64,000 bases of DNA, taken from the NCBI RefSeq assembly GCF_019112525.1, contig NZ_CP077800.1, forward strand, positions 1,302,001-1,366,000. Direction: 5' to 3'. Shown here one piece after another: positions 1 through 8,535 of this stretch. How positions within the stretch are numbered: position 1 is the stretch's first letter; the number at the start of each line of letters is the position of its first letter. Position numbers and translations under genes: made by a program. The notes under the pieces were generated by a model. It ran no database searches, was not told the DNA's origin, and saw nothing but the letters and a program-made list of their open reading frames with translations. The stretch comes from Modestobacter sp. L9-4. GTDB taxonomy: Bacteria; Actinomycetota; Actinomycetes; Mycobacteriales; Geodermatophilaceae.

Positions 1-198
1 CCCGACCACGGCGCCGTCCCGCTCGGCGGCCACCCACGGCAGCCGGGGTGCGGCGAGCATCCGGACGGCCATCTCGGCCGCGTCCGGGGGCACGGACTCG
101 AAGGAGGCGACCGAGTCGGTGACGTACGGCCGGTAGACCGCGGCGATCCCGGCGGCGTCCGCGACGTCGGCGGCCCGGACCAGGGCGGGGCTGCGCAC
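1..198 (-). CDS. GNAT acetyltransferase, N-terminal part (phosphinothricin-acetyltransferase-like)
   Basis: This is the first ~66 codons of a gene that runs off the left edge. The translation begins MRSPALVRAADVADAAGI and continues with a YRPYV segment and a LPWVAAERDGAVVG strand. That pattern matches the start of phosphinothricin/methionine-sulfoximine type GNAT acetyltransferases, which transfer acetyl from acetyl-CoA to a small amine. The GTG at 196-198 is chosen because a TACGCT hexamer ends 7 nt upstream and no Shine-Dalgarno sequence is seen, as expected for a leaderless mRNA. The acetyl-CoA loop lies outside the window, so the substrate is unknown. Confidence 0.75.
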   Translation of the reverse strand, partial: MRSPALVRAADVADAAGIAAVYRPYVTDSVASFESVPPDAAEMAVRMLAAPRLPWVAAERDGAVVG

Positions 199-251
199 GG
201 CCCGCAGCGTAGCCAGCGCGCGGCCCGGCAGGGACGACGTCCCGCACATGA

Positions 252-288
252 CGGAGGCCCGGTCACCAGGACGGTGACCGGGCCTCCG
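252..288 (-). terminator. Hairpin terminator after tRNA-Met
   Basis: A perfect 16-bp stem (252-267 with 273-288) closes a 5-nt loop directly downstream of the tRNA on the minus strand. There is no long U-tract, which is common for terminators in high-GC actinobacteria. It separates the tRNA from the GNAT gene. Confidence 0.8.
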
Positions 289-292
289 GCGT

Positions 293-369
293 TGGTAGCG
301 GGGGCAGGATTTGAACCTGCGACCTCTGGGTTATGAGCCCAGCGAGCTACCGAGCTGCTCCACCCCGCG
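293..369 (-). tRNA. Initiator tRNA-fMet (CAT)
   Basis: The minus strand folds into a 77-nt cloverleaf with anticodon CAU, a TTCAAAT T-loop and an encoded 3' CCA (293-295). The anticodon stem carries three consecutive G-C pairs (GGG opposite CCC), and the first acceptor pair is mismatched. Both features mark the initiator rather than the elongator species. It lies between two hairpin terminators, so it appears to be its own transcription unit. Confidence 0.96.
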
Positions 370-418
370 TCGCTGGTACGACCATACCCCACCCCGGGGA
401 GGTCGCCGCACGGGGGCC

Positions 419-448
419 GGTCCCCGGGGTCGTCTCACCCCGGGGACC
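419..448 (-). terminator. Hairpin terminator after the UPF0182 gene
   Basis: A perfect 12-bp inverted repeat (419-430 with 437-448, loop CGTCTC) lies 9 nt past the UPF0182 stop codon on the minus strand, between that gene and tRNA-fMet. Confidence 0.7.
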
Positions 449-457
449 GCCCTCGGC

Positions 458-3400
458 TCAGCCGGTCGGCGTGGGCGAGGCGGACGGCGCTGCCGACGAC
501 CCCGACGCCGGTGCCGACGACGGGGCCGCGGACGACGGGGCTGCCGACGACGAGGCCGCCGTCTGCCCGTTGGCCGCCTGGTACGCCTGGACCGCCTCCT
601 GCAGGTCCGCCTGCGCCTGACCGATCCGGGCGAAGTCCCCGGCCCGGGTCGCGTCGCCGAGCTCGGTGATCGCGTCGTTGAGCCGGTTCACCGCCTGGTC
701 GCGGGCTGCCTCGTCGACCGGCCCGGCACTCGGCGCCGGGGTGGCGCCGTCGGTCGGGGTGGTCGGCGACGGGCTGGGGGTCGTGGGCGTCCCGCCGTCG
801 GCGGCCACCTCACCCACCCCCTGACCGAAGACCTGGTCCAGCGCCTCGGCCAGGGTGTCGGCGTACCCGATCCGGTCGGCGTAGTTGACCAGCACCTTCT
901 GCAGCAGCGGGAAGGAGTTCTCCCCCGTGCCCTGCACGTACAGCGGTTCGACGTACAGCAGGCCGGCGTCCCCGATGGGCAGGGTCAGCAGGTTGCCGTA
1001 GACCGCCCGGGAGCTCTCGCTGTTGAACAGCGTGATGTCCGGCCGGACGAGGTTGTTGGACAGGAACGAGTTCTGCACCTGGCGCGGCCCCCGGTAGGGG
1101 GTGTTACCCGGCAGCCGCAGCACCTGGATCTGCCCGTACGTGCCCGGGTCGGAGGAGGCGGAGACGAAGGCCGAGAGGTTGTCCCGCTCGAACGCGTTCA
1201 GCGCGCTGGTGAGCTGGAAGCTCGCCCGCTGGTCACCGGGCCGCTGGGCCAGGATGTAGTACGGCGGCTGGTCGTCGGTCGTCGTGCCCTGCTGCTGCTG
1301 CTGCGTCGGGTCCGGCGAGACCTGCCACCGGTCGTTCTGGTTGTAGAACGCGATCGGGTCCGACACGTGGTAGCGGGTCAGCACGTCCCGCTGCAGCTTG
1401 AACAGGTCCTCGGGGTAGCGGACGTGGCTGACCAGGTCCTCGCTCATCTCGCTGCGCGGCTTCACCGTGCCCGGGAAGGCCTTCATGTAGGTCTGCAGCA
1501 CCGGGTCCTCGTCGTCCCAGGCGTACAGGTTCACCGAGCCGTCGTAGGCGTCGACCGTGGCCTTGACCGAGTTGCGGATGTAGTTGAACTGCTGGTCGGG
1601 CAGCGCGGTCGTGCCGGTGCCGGTCAGCGCGTCCGCAGCCCCCTCACCCAGCGACATCTGCTCGGCGTAGGGGTAGGCGTCCGACGTCGTGTAGCCGTCG
1701 AGCAGCCAGACGATCTTGCCGTCCACGACCGCCGGGTAGGGGTCGCCGTCCACGGTGAGGAACGGGGCGGCCTTCTCCACGCGGTCGCGGGGGTCGCGCA
1801 CGTAGAGCACCTTCGACTGGTCGTTGACCGCGCCGGAGAGCAGGAAGTTCCGCTCCCGGTAGTAGATGGCGTAGGTCAGCCGGCGGAAGAAGCTGCCGAT
1901 CGCCACGCCACCGGCGCCGTCGTAGGTGGAGTTGATCTGGCCCTCGCCGGACCCGCCCTCGGGCTGGTCGAACTCCCGCGGCGTGGGGCCACCGACGACG
2001 GAGTAGACGTCGACGCCGTCGTTGTTCAGCAGCTCGCCGTAGTAGACCTGCGATCGGTCGACCTCGATGTTGCCGCGGGTGGGCAGGTCGCCGGTGGTGA
2101 AGTTGGGCTCGCCCGCCTGCTGGCCGGCGGCGACCTGGTTGGCGGGTGCGGCGACGAAGCCGTTGCCGTGGGTGTAGACGGTGTGCCGGTTGATCCAGCT
2201 GCCCTGGTTGCCGCTGAGGTCGGAGCTGTTGAGCTCGCGGACGGCCACCACGTAGTCCTGGGTGACGCCGTCGATGGTGTAGCGGTCGATGTCCAGCTTG
2301 TCCGGGAAGCCGTAGACGTTGCGGATCTGCTGACGAGCGGTGAACGTCGCGGCCAGGACGTTGGGGTCCAGCAGCCGGGCGTTGGGGATCGTCTCGGTGT
2401 CGTCGCGCAGCGCGGCCACCGCCGCGTCGGCGTCGGCGGTCGAGGTCTGGTCCTGGGCGTAGTTGACGTAGTCGACGTCGTTGAGCTTGTAGGCGTCCAG
2501 CGTCGACTGGATCGCCCGCGAGGTGAACTCCGCCTCCCGCTGGTCGGCCGAGGGCCGGACGACGAACTGCTGCACGATCGCCGGGTAGGCCACCCCGATC
2601 AGCAGGCTGGCCACCAGCAGCAGGCCGAGCGCGGCGGCGGGCAGCACGGTGTTGCGCACCACGATGTTGACGAAGAAGGCGATGGCGCAGATCGCGGCCA
2701 CCACGACCAGGATGTTCTTGGCCGGCAGCAGCGCGTTGACGTCGGTGTACGAGGCGCCGGTGTAGGTACCGCCGCGGTTGGAGTAGACGAGGCTGTAGCG
2801 GTCCAGCCAGTAGGCGATCGCCTTGAGCGCCACGAACAGGCCCAGCAGCACCGACAGCTGCACGCGTGCGGCGCCGGTGAGCTTCTGGCCCGGGGTCTGC
2901 AGGCGCAGGCCACCGAAGACGTACTGGGTGAGCACCGCGCCGATCAGCGCGAGCAGCACGATCGTGAACCCGAAGCCGAGCGCGAGCCGGTAGAAGGGCA
3001 GGTCGAAGACGAAGAAGCCGACGTCCTTGCCGAACTGCGGGTCGGGGGTGCCGAAGGGGGTGCCGTTGCGCCAGGCCAGCCAGGTCTGCCAGCTGCCCTG
3101 CGCGGCCGCACCGGCGAGCAGGCCCAGCACGACGCCGAGGGCGGTCAGCACGACCTTGCGGCGGGGCTCGAGGGACTGGCGGTAGCGCTCGAGGTTCTGC
3201 TGCTCCAGCGACATCGGCCGGAAGGTGGGGCGGAACCGGTAGGCGAGGTGGACCGAGAGGGCCACCAGCCCGCCGGTGGCCACGCCCGCGAGCGCGAACA
3301 GCAGCGCCCGGGTCTGCAGCTCGGTCCAGAAGACCTCGGTGAAGCGGGTCTCGTCGAACCAGAGGTAGTCGACGTAGACGTTGGTGAGCGTGCCGATCAC

Positions 3401-3493
3401 GGTGAAGAGCACCAGCAGGACGGCGACGACGCCGATGGCCAGCTTGGCGCGCCGGGACAACGCCGGCACCGGCACGGGGGGCCGCATGGCCAC
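458..3493 (-). CDS. UPF0182 family membrane protein
   Basis: The 1011-residue protein has about seven hydrophobic segments in its first ~300 residues, including LAIGVVAVLLVLFTVIG near residue 20. A large domain, probably extracytoplasmic, follows, with a low-complexity Ala/Ser/Pro tail over the last ~100 residues. Length and the DYLWFDE motif near the first membrane segment fit UPF0182, an actinobacterial envelope family of unknown biochemical role. The GTG at 3491-3493 has AGGAG 8 nt upstream. An ATG two codons downstream is possible but is spaced worse. The next gene upstream on this strand encodes the PDZ protein, and the same pair is adjacent in mycobacteria (Rv3193c and Rv3194c, from memory). 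Confidence 0.93.
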   Translation of the reverse strand: MAMRPPVPVPALSRRAKLAIGVVAVLLVLFTVIGTLTNVYVDYLWFDETRFTEVFWTELQTRALLFALAGVATGGLVALSVHLAYRFRPTFRPMSLEQQNLERYRQSLEPRRKVVLTALGVVLGLLAGAAAQGSWQTWLAWRNGTPFGTPDPQFGKDVGFFVFDLPFYRLALGFGFTIVLLALIGAVLTQYVFGGLRLQTPGQKLTGAARVQLSVLLGLFVALKAIAYWLDRYSLVYSNRGGTYTGASYTDVNALLPAKNILVVVAAICAIAFFVNIVVRNTVLPAAALGLLLVASLLIGVAYPAIVQQFVVRPSADQREAEFTSRAIQSTLDAYKLNDVDYVNYAQDQTSTADADAAVAALRDDTETIPNARLLDPNVLAATFTARQQIRNVYGFPDKLDIDRYTIDGVTQDYVVAVRELNSSDLSGNQGSWINRHTVYTHGNGFVAAPANQVAAGQQAGEPNFTTGDLPTRGNIEVDRSQVYYGELLNNDGVDVYSVVGGPTPREFDQPEGGSGEGQINSTYDGAGGVAIGSFFRRLTYAIYYRERNFLLSGAVNDQSKVLYVRDPRDRVEKAAPFLTVDGDPYPAVVDGKIVWLLDGYTTSDAYPYAEQMSLGEGAADALTGTGTTALPDQQFNYIRNSVKATVDAYDGSVNLYAWDDEDPVLQTYMKAFPGTVKPRSEMSEDLVSHVRYPEDLFKLQRDVLTRYHVSDPIAFYNQNDRWQVSPDPTQQQQQGTTTDDQPPYYILAQRPGDQRASFQLTSALNAFERDNLSAFVSASSDPGTYGQIQVLRLPGNTPYRGPRQVQNSFLSNNLVRPDITLFNSESSRAVYGNLLTLPIGDAGLLYVEPLYVQGTGENSFPLLQKVLVNYADRIGYADTLAEALDQVFGQGVGEVAADGGTPTTPSPSPTTPTDGATPAPSAGPVDEAARDQAVNRLNDAITELGDATRAGDFARIGQAQADLQEAVQAYQAANGQTAASSSAAPSSAAPSSAPASGSSAAPSASPTPTG

Positions 3494-3678
3494 GGTCGGA
3501 CTCCTGTCTCAGGGGTGGGCGCGGGCACGGGGCCCGGCCGCGGAACTCGGACACAGGCGCCCGCAGCCCGCCGTCGGCGAGGAGGGTGCGAGCCCGGGGG
3601 TCCGCTCCCTCAACTGCTGTCGGCGGCGGCGGGTTCCCGGCCGTGGCACAAGCACACCACGGTTCCCTGACCGGGTGG

Positions 3679-4701
3679 TCAGCAGCCTGCGGGCGTCCGA
3701 CCCGCGCGGAGGTCACCCAGCGCGGTCAGGGCGTCGTCCAGCGTGGCGACCTTGGCCATCGGCAGGCCCGGCTGCGCGTTGGCCAGCGCCTCGGCGCAGT
3801 TGGCCGCCGGCACCATGAACAGCACCGCGCCGATGTCCCGGGCGGCGACGAGCTTCAGCGGGATGCCGCCGATCGGCCCGACCGCACCGGCGGCGTCGAT
3901 CGTGCCGGTGCCGGCGATGACCGCGCCCTGCGTGAGGTCGGTGTCGCCCACCATGTCGATGATGCCGAGGGTGAGCATCAGCCCGGCCGAGGGCCCGCCC
4001 ACGTCGTCCACCTGGATCGAGACGTCGAACGGCGCGTAGGGGGTCTCCAGCACCTGGATGCCCAGTGCCGAGCCGTCGCCCTCCTGCGCCGCGCCGGTGG
4101 TCACCGTGGCGGTGCCCGGTGCGCCGAGGCGGGTGTAGTCGACCCGCACCGCGCTGGCCGGCGGGATGCCCTGGAGGACGCCGAGCAGCGCGTCCTGGGT
4201 GGGTGTCGGCGTGCCGTCCACCGCGACGACCGCGTCGCCGTCCTGCAGCTGCCCGGTCGACGGCGAGCCGTCCGGCACGCCCTGGACGACGACCTCGACG
4301 GGGTAACCGAGCTCGCTCAGCGCGGCGGCGCGGGCGGACTGCTCGGAGGTGAGGAAGGCCTGCCGGTTCTCCGCCTGCGTGTCCTGCACCGACTTGCCGG
4401 TGGGGTAGACCTGCTCGCGCGGGACGACGGTCACCTCGCTGTCGAACCAGCCCTGCACCGCCCGCACCAGGTTCAGCGAGCCCTGCGGGATGCCGACGGT
4501 GGTCAGGTTCAGGTTGCCCGAGGTGTCGTTGGGCTCGCGGCCGGTCACGGTGATGATCGGGGTGCCGTTGATGTCGCCGAGGGTGTTGTAGGTGGGCCCG
4601 GGCACCTGCGCCACGTAGGGGACGGGCAGCACGGCACCGAGCACCCCGAACAGCAGCAGCAGGACGGTGCCGGTGACCAGCACGGTGCTGCGACGACTCA
4701 C
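3679..4701 (-). CDS. Membrane-anchored PDZ/Lon-type (S16) protease, YlbL-like
   Basis: This 340-residue protein starts with one transmembrane helix (VLVTGTVLLLLFGVLGAV) followed by the family signature VPYVAQVPGPTYNTLG. A PDZ domain spans roughly residues 125-215. The C-terminal S16 domain keeps the Lon Ser/Lys dyad: Ser in GGPSAGLML near residue 238 and Lys in PLKLVAAR near 283. It is likely an extracytoplasmic serine protease; its substrate is unknown. The GTG start at 4699-4701 follows GAGGAGGAACC. The Zincin_2 gene is transcribed divergently across a 206-nt gap with no further ORF that I can support. Confidence 0.93.
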   Translation of the reverse strand: MSRRSTVLVTGTVLLLLFGVLGAVLPVPYVAQVPGPTYNTLGDINGTPIITVTGREPNDTSGNLNLTTVGIPQGSLNLVRAVQGWFDSEVTVVPREQVYPTGKSVQDTQAENRQAFLTSEQSARAAALSELGYPVEVVVQGVPDGSPSTGQLQDGDAVVAVDGTPTPTQDALLGVLQGIPPASAVRVDYTRLGAPGTATVTTGAAQEGDGSALGIQVLETPYAPFDVSIQVDDVGGPSAGLMLTLGIIDMVGDTDLTQGAVIAGTGTIDAAGAVGPIGGIPLKLVAARDIGAVLFMVPAANCAEALANAQPGLPMAKVATLDDALTALGDLRAGRTPAGC

Positions 4702-4907
4702 GGTTCCTCCTCGCGGCCAGCGGCCGACGTCGGCTGGTCGCCCGGCGCCGCGGTCCGGGGCCGCGGCGGGCGCACCCGTCGAGGCGCGAGCGTAGGTGAC
4801 CGAGCTGTCGGTCCGGGCCCGGCGGGTTCGCCGAGGGCAGAACGGTGCCGGGCCCAGGAGCCGGTCGGGGCCGGTCCGGCCGGTACCGGCGCGGTTACGG
4901 TGGTGCC

Positions 4908-6335
4908 ATGAGCGACGTGCCCTTCGGCTTCGGACTCCCCGACCGCGACCCCGAGCGCCGGGACTCCTCCGACGGGCCCGGCGGCACCGGGTCCGGCGGC
5001 ACGGGACCCGGTGCGAACGACCCGTTCGGCCTGGGTGCCCTGTTCGGCGGCATGGGCGGCGCCGGCTTCGGCGTCCCCGGTGGCGGCGACCCGGCGGAGC
5101 TGCTGGGCAAGATGCCGCTGTTCGCCGAGCTGCAGAAGCTCATGAACTACTCCGGCGGCCCGGTGAACTGGGACCTCGCCCGCCAGGGCGCGATCAGCCA
5201 GCTGGCCCCGGGCCACCAGCCCACCTCGGCCGCCGAGCGCGCCGCGGTGTCGGAGTCGCTCCGGCTGGCCGACCTGTGGCTGGACCAGGCCACCGAGCTG
5301 CCCTCGGGCATCGACCGCGGGCTGGCCTGGTCGCGGGTGGAGTGGGTCGAGCAGACCCTGCCCGCGTGGAGCGCCCTCATCGACCCGCTGGCCGAGCGGG
5401 TCGTCGCCGCGATGACCAGCGCGCTGCCGGCCGAGGCCGCCCAGATCGCCGGTCCCCTCGCCGGGATCATGGGCCAGATGGGCGGCGTCATGTTCGGTGC
5501 CCAGGTCGGCCAGGCGCTCGCCAAGCTCGCCGACGAGGTCACCACCAGCACCGAGGTCGGGCTGCCGCTGGGCCCCAAGGGCGCCGGCGTGCTGGTCCCG
5601 CAGAACGTGGCTGCCTTCGGCGCCGGCCTGGACCGCCCCGAGGACGAGGTGCGGCTGTTCCTCGCCCTGCGCGAGGCCGCCCACCAGCGCCTCTTCGCCC
5701 ACGTGCCGTGGCTGCGCCAGCAGCTCACCGACGCCGTGCACGCCTACGCTCGCGGCATCCACGTCGACCCCGAGGCGATCCAGCGCGGGCTCGACGAGGC
5801 GATGAGCGGCATGGAGGGCGGGCTGGACCCGCAGGACCCGGAGAGCATCCAGCGGCTGCTGGGCAGCGGGGTGCTCGAGCCGGAGGAGACCCCCGAGCAG
5901 GCGATGGCGCTGCGCCGGCTGGAGACCCTGCTGGCCCTGGTCGAGGGCTGGGTCGACAGCGTCGTGGCGGCCGCGGCCGGCGAGCGCCTCCCCGGGCACT
6001 CGGCGCTGGCCGAGACGATGCGCCGGCGCCGGGCCTCGGGTGGCCCGGCCGAGCAGACCTTCGCCACGCTGGTGGGGCTGCACCTGCGGCCGCGCCGGCT
6101 GCGGGACGCCAGCACGGTGTGGGGCGCGATGGCCGCGCAGTACGGGCCGGCCGAGCGGGACCGGCTCTGGTCGCACCCGGACCTGCTGCCCACCTCCGAC
6201 GACCTGGACGAGCCGCTGGACTTCGTCGCCCGCCAGGGCGCGGCCGACCCGTTCGCCGAGCTGACCGAGGGCACCGACCCCCGCGACGACCGCACCGACG
6301 GCGACGCGCCCCAGGACCCGACGCCCGGGACCTGA
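4908..6335 (+). CDS. Zincin_2-family putative zinc metalloprotease/hydrolase
   Basis: The 475-residue protein opens with a Gly/Pro-rich stretch (about residues 15-55). The conserved domain follows, with LREAAHQRLFAHVPWLR near residue 254. In this family (PF10103/TIGR03624) that region is the HExxH-like site; here it reads R-E-A-A-H, so the first His is not present as such. The reaction is unproven. The ATG at 4908 lies 6 nt after the hexamer TACGGT, implying a leaderless transcript, and it is preferred over an in-frame upstream start that would add low-complexity sequence. A perfect hairpin separates the gene from the convergent metallopeptidase gene. Confidence 0.88.
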   Translation: MSDVPFGFGLPDRDPERRDSSDGPGGTGSGGTGPGANDPFGLGALFGGMGGAGFGVPGGGDPAELLGKMPLFAELQKLMNYSGGPVNWDLARQGAISQLAPGHQPTSAAERAAVSESLRLADLWLDQATELPSGIDRGLAWSRVEWVEQTLPAWSALIDPLAERVVAAMTSALPAEAAQIAGPLAGIMGQMGGVMFGAQVGQALAKLADEVTTSTEVGLPLGPKGAGVLVPQNVAAFGAGLDRPEDEVRLFLALREAAHQRLFAHVPWLRQQLTDAVHAYARGIHVDPEAIQRGLDEAMSGMEGGLDPQDPESIQRLLGSGVLEPEETPEQAMALRRLETLLALVEGWVDSVVAAAAGERLPGHSALAETMRRRRASGGPAEQTFATLVGLHLRPRRLRDASTVWGAMAAQYGPAERDRLWSHPDLLPTSDDLDEPLDFVARQGAADPFAELTEGTDPRDDRTDGDAPQDPTPGT

Positions 6336-6367
6336 TCCCGCAGCGGCCTCTCGCCGAGGGACACCCG

Positions 6368-6393
6368 ACGGCCCCGCCCACCGGCGGGGCCGT
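6368..6393. terminator. Bidirectional hairpin terminator
   Basis: A perfect 11-bp inverted repeat (6368-6378 with 6383-6393, loop CACC) sits between the convergent stops at 6335 and 6397. Confidence 0.75.
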
Positions 6394-6396
6394 CCG

Positions 6397-7020
6397 TCAC
6401 GCGACGGAGCCGGGCTCCAGCTCGTCGTCGTCGGGCCGGGGTCCGGCGGTGCCGTGCTCGACGCCCTCGAGGAAGCCCAGCGCCCGGTCCACCTGCGGGT
6501 AGGCCCGGACCAGGGACCAGAAGTGCGCGTCGTGGCTGGCCTCGAGCAGGTGGGCGAGCTCGTGCACGAGCACGTAGTCGACGACGAACTCGGGCATGCC
6601 GCGGAGCCGGCTGGACAGCCGGATGGACCGGTCGGCGGGGGTGCAGGACCCCCAGCGGCGGTTCTGGTTGTCGACCCAGCGGATGCTCGCCGGCACCGCG
6701 CGGCCACCCAGGAAGGCGTCGGACAGCTCCAGCGCCCGCGTCATGAGGTCCTCGTCGGAGGCGAGGTTGCGCCGCTTGCGGTCCTCGCGGGTCTGCAGCT
6801 TGGCGACCATCTGGTCCACCCAGCGCCGCTCCTCGGCAGCGCTGAAGGCGGCCGGGATGAGCACGACGGTGCGCCCGTTCTCGCGGTAGGCGGTGACGGT
6901 GCGCCGGCGGCGTGCGCTGCGGCGCACCTCGACCTCCGTCTCCAGGCGCGGGGCCGTTCGCACGGCGGGGACGGCGGCCGTCGACGCAGCCGGCGGGCGG
7001 CGGTCAGGTCGGGGTTCCAC
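6397..7020 (-). CDS. YgjP/SprT-like M48-type zinc metallopeptidase
   Basis: This 207-residue protein contains the family signature RRWGSCTP followed by a helix with VLVHELAHLLEASHDAHFW. It has the HExxH zinc site near residue 150 and a downstream His. This is the YgjP-like (DUF45/WLM) gluzincin fold; cellular substrates are not established. The N-terminal ~35 residues are Arg/Pro-rich and likely disordered. The GTG at 7018-7020 lies 6 nt after TACGGT, so a leaderless mRNA is likely. It diverges from the ThiF-like gene across a 384-nt gap. Confidence 0.9.
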   Translation of the reverse strand: MEPRPDRRPPAASTAAVPAVRTAPRLETEVEVRRSARRRRTVTAYRENGRTVVLIPAAFSAAEERRWVDQMVAKLQTREDRKRRNLASDEDLMTRALELSDAFLGGRAVPASIRWVDNQNRRWGSCTPADRSIRLSSRLRGMPEFVVDYVLVHELAHLLEASHDAHFWSLVRAYPQVDRALGFLEGVEHGTAGPRPDDDELEPGSVA

Positions 7021-7404
7021 GAACGCACCGTAACCGTCCCCGCTCCCCGCCTCCCGTCGAGGACACCCGGACGTGGACGAGTGCACACGGACAGTGGACA
7101 GCGCCTCCCCCGACGTCCCCCGAACGGCGGAACGCACCCCTCGCCGTCCACAGGGCCGCGCCGCGTCCGTGCTGGTCGGAGGGCCGTCCGGCGCCCGCGG
7201 CCGGGTGGGTCCCCTGCCGGTGCACAACGTCACCCCATCGGGTCCCCACCGTGTCCACAGCTGTGTCCACAGGCTGTGGGCAGTGTGCGTCCACCGCGCC
7301 CCGCGGGACCGTACGGCGGCCGGGGCCCGACCGTGCGGCGACGCGCCGGGACACCTGTGGACGACGGCTGCGCGCCTACCTCCCCCACTGGCACGCTGCC
7401 GGCG
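7021..7404. promoter_or_regulatory. 384-nt divergent intergenic region with repeated GTCCACAG motifs
   Basis: No coding frame here has support. It holds the leaderless promoter of the metallopeptidase (TACGGT at about 7027-7032 on the minus strand). It also has a cluster of GTCCACA(G) words at 7146-7154, 7251-7260 and 7261-7273 on the plus strand, and at 7354-7362 in reverse. These resemble actinobacterial DnaA boxes (TTGTCCACA) but lack the leading TT. No clear Shine-Dalgarno sequence or -10 was found for the plus-strand gene. Confidence 0.5.
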
Positions 7405-8475
7405 ATGACCGAGAGCCCGCACCCCCTGCTCCCCGCCGCGACCCCGGTGCTCCGGCTGGACGACGACCTGCTGCAGGTCGGCGGCGTGGACGGCCGGGCG
7501 GGCCTGCGCCTGCACCCCGCCGGCGCCGACGTGGTCACGCTGCTGCGGGGGCTGGACGGCCGACGGAGCGAGCGCACCGTGCGCAGCGAGTCGGTCGCCG
7601 CCGGCCTGCCGGCAGAGGTGGTCGACGACCTGCTCGCCGGGCTGCGGGGCGCCGGGCTGCTGCACGACCTGGCCGCCGCCGACCTGCTGGCGACCGACCC
7701 GGGCCCGGCAGCTGCCGCCCGCGCCGGTCTCGAGCAGCCGGCCGCCGTCCCCCGGGCGGGCACCGCCGGTCGCTGGCACGGCCGCCGGCAGAGCGCCGTC
7801 GTGGTCGACGGCGCGACCCGGGTGGGGACGCCGCTGGCCGCGGTGCTCGCCGCCAGCGGGGTGGGCCGGGTGCACGTGCGCGACCGCGGGGCCACCCGGG
7901 CCGGGGACGCCGTCGTCGGCGGGGCGACCGCGGGCGACGAGGGGCGGCCCCGGGCGCTGGCGGCCGCCGACGCCGTCCGACGGGCCAGCCCGCTCACCGA
8001 CCTGCGGCCGCTGCCGCCGGGACGGGCACCGGACCTGGTCGTCCTCTGCCGGCCGTGGGCAGCGGCCGACCCGCTGTCGGCGGCGCTGCAGCGCGCGGGC
8101 ACGCCGCACCTGGTCGCCACCGTCCGCGAGGGCACCGGCGTCGTCGGCCCCCTCGTGCTGCCCGGCACGACGAGCAGCTGCCTGCGCTGCGCCGACGCCC
8201 GGCGCCGCGACGACGACCCGGCCTGGCCGCGGCTGGCCGCCCAGCTCGCCGCCGACCCCGACGCGCCCACCGGCGCCACCGTCACCTGCCTGCTCACGGC
8301 TCTGACGGCCGCGGTGCAGGTGCTGGCGCTGCTGGACGGCGACGACGAACCGGGCACCGTCGGCGCGACGCTGGAGCTGCGCCCACCGGACCTGCTCCCC
8401 CGCGTGCGCCGCTGGCCGCCGCACCCGGACTGCGTCTGCGGCGCCGCAGCCCGGCTCGCCGCAGCCGGCGGCTGA
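7405..8475 (+). CDS. ThiF/E1-like protein with C-terminal cysteine pairs, degenerate nucleotide site
   Basis: The 356-residue protein has a winged-helix-like first third. A Rossmann-like segment, VVVDGATRVGTPLAAVLAAS, follows at about residues 130-155 and resembles the ThiF/MoeB nucleotide loop. C-terminal Cys pairs (CLRC, later CVCG) could bind zinc as in E1-like enzymes. The usual GxGxxG is altered to GxTxxG, so adenylation activity is doubtful. A ThiF-like protein in this neighbourhood is, to my knowledge, common in actinobacteria; the function is unknown. It is followed after 60 nt by the ABC1-kinase gene. Confidence 0.7.
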   Translation: MTESPHPLLPAATPVLRLDDDLLQVGGVDGRAGLRLHPAGADVVTLLRGLDGRRSERTVRSESVAAGLPAEVVDDLLAGLRGAGLLHDLAAADLLATDPGPAAAARAGLEQPAAVPRAGTAGRWHGRRQSAVVVDGATRVGTPLAAVLAASGVGRVHVRDRGATRAGDAVVGGATAGDEGRPRALAAADAVRRASPLTDLRPLPPGRAPDLVVLCRPWAAADPLSAALQRAGTPHLVATVREGTGVVGPLVLPGTTSSCLRCADARRRDDDPAWPRLAAQLAADPDAPTGATVTCLLTALTAAVQVLALLDGDDEPGTVGATLELRPPDLLPRVRRWPPHPDCVCGAAARLAAAGG

Positions 8476-8535
8476 GGCCCACCGGGACGGGCGCGGACCT
8501 CGGCCGGGGCGCGGTCGACCGGGAGAGGGGACACT

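Noticed and set aside
311..3670. A 1119-codon open frame on the plus strand opposite the UPF0182 gene
   Set aside because: The frame is a by-product of high-GC codon bias in the real minus-strand gene. Its translation is low-complexity Arg/Val/Gly/Asp with no domain, and it crosses the tRNA.
7021..7404. Possible chromosomal replication origin because of DnaA-like words
   Set aside because: No dnaA, dnaN, rpmH or parAB genes and no AT-rich unwinding segment are nearby, and the words lack the TT start of the consensus.
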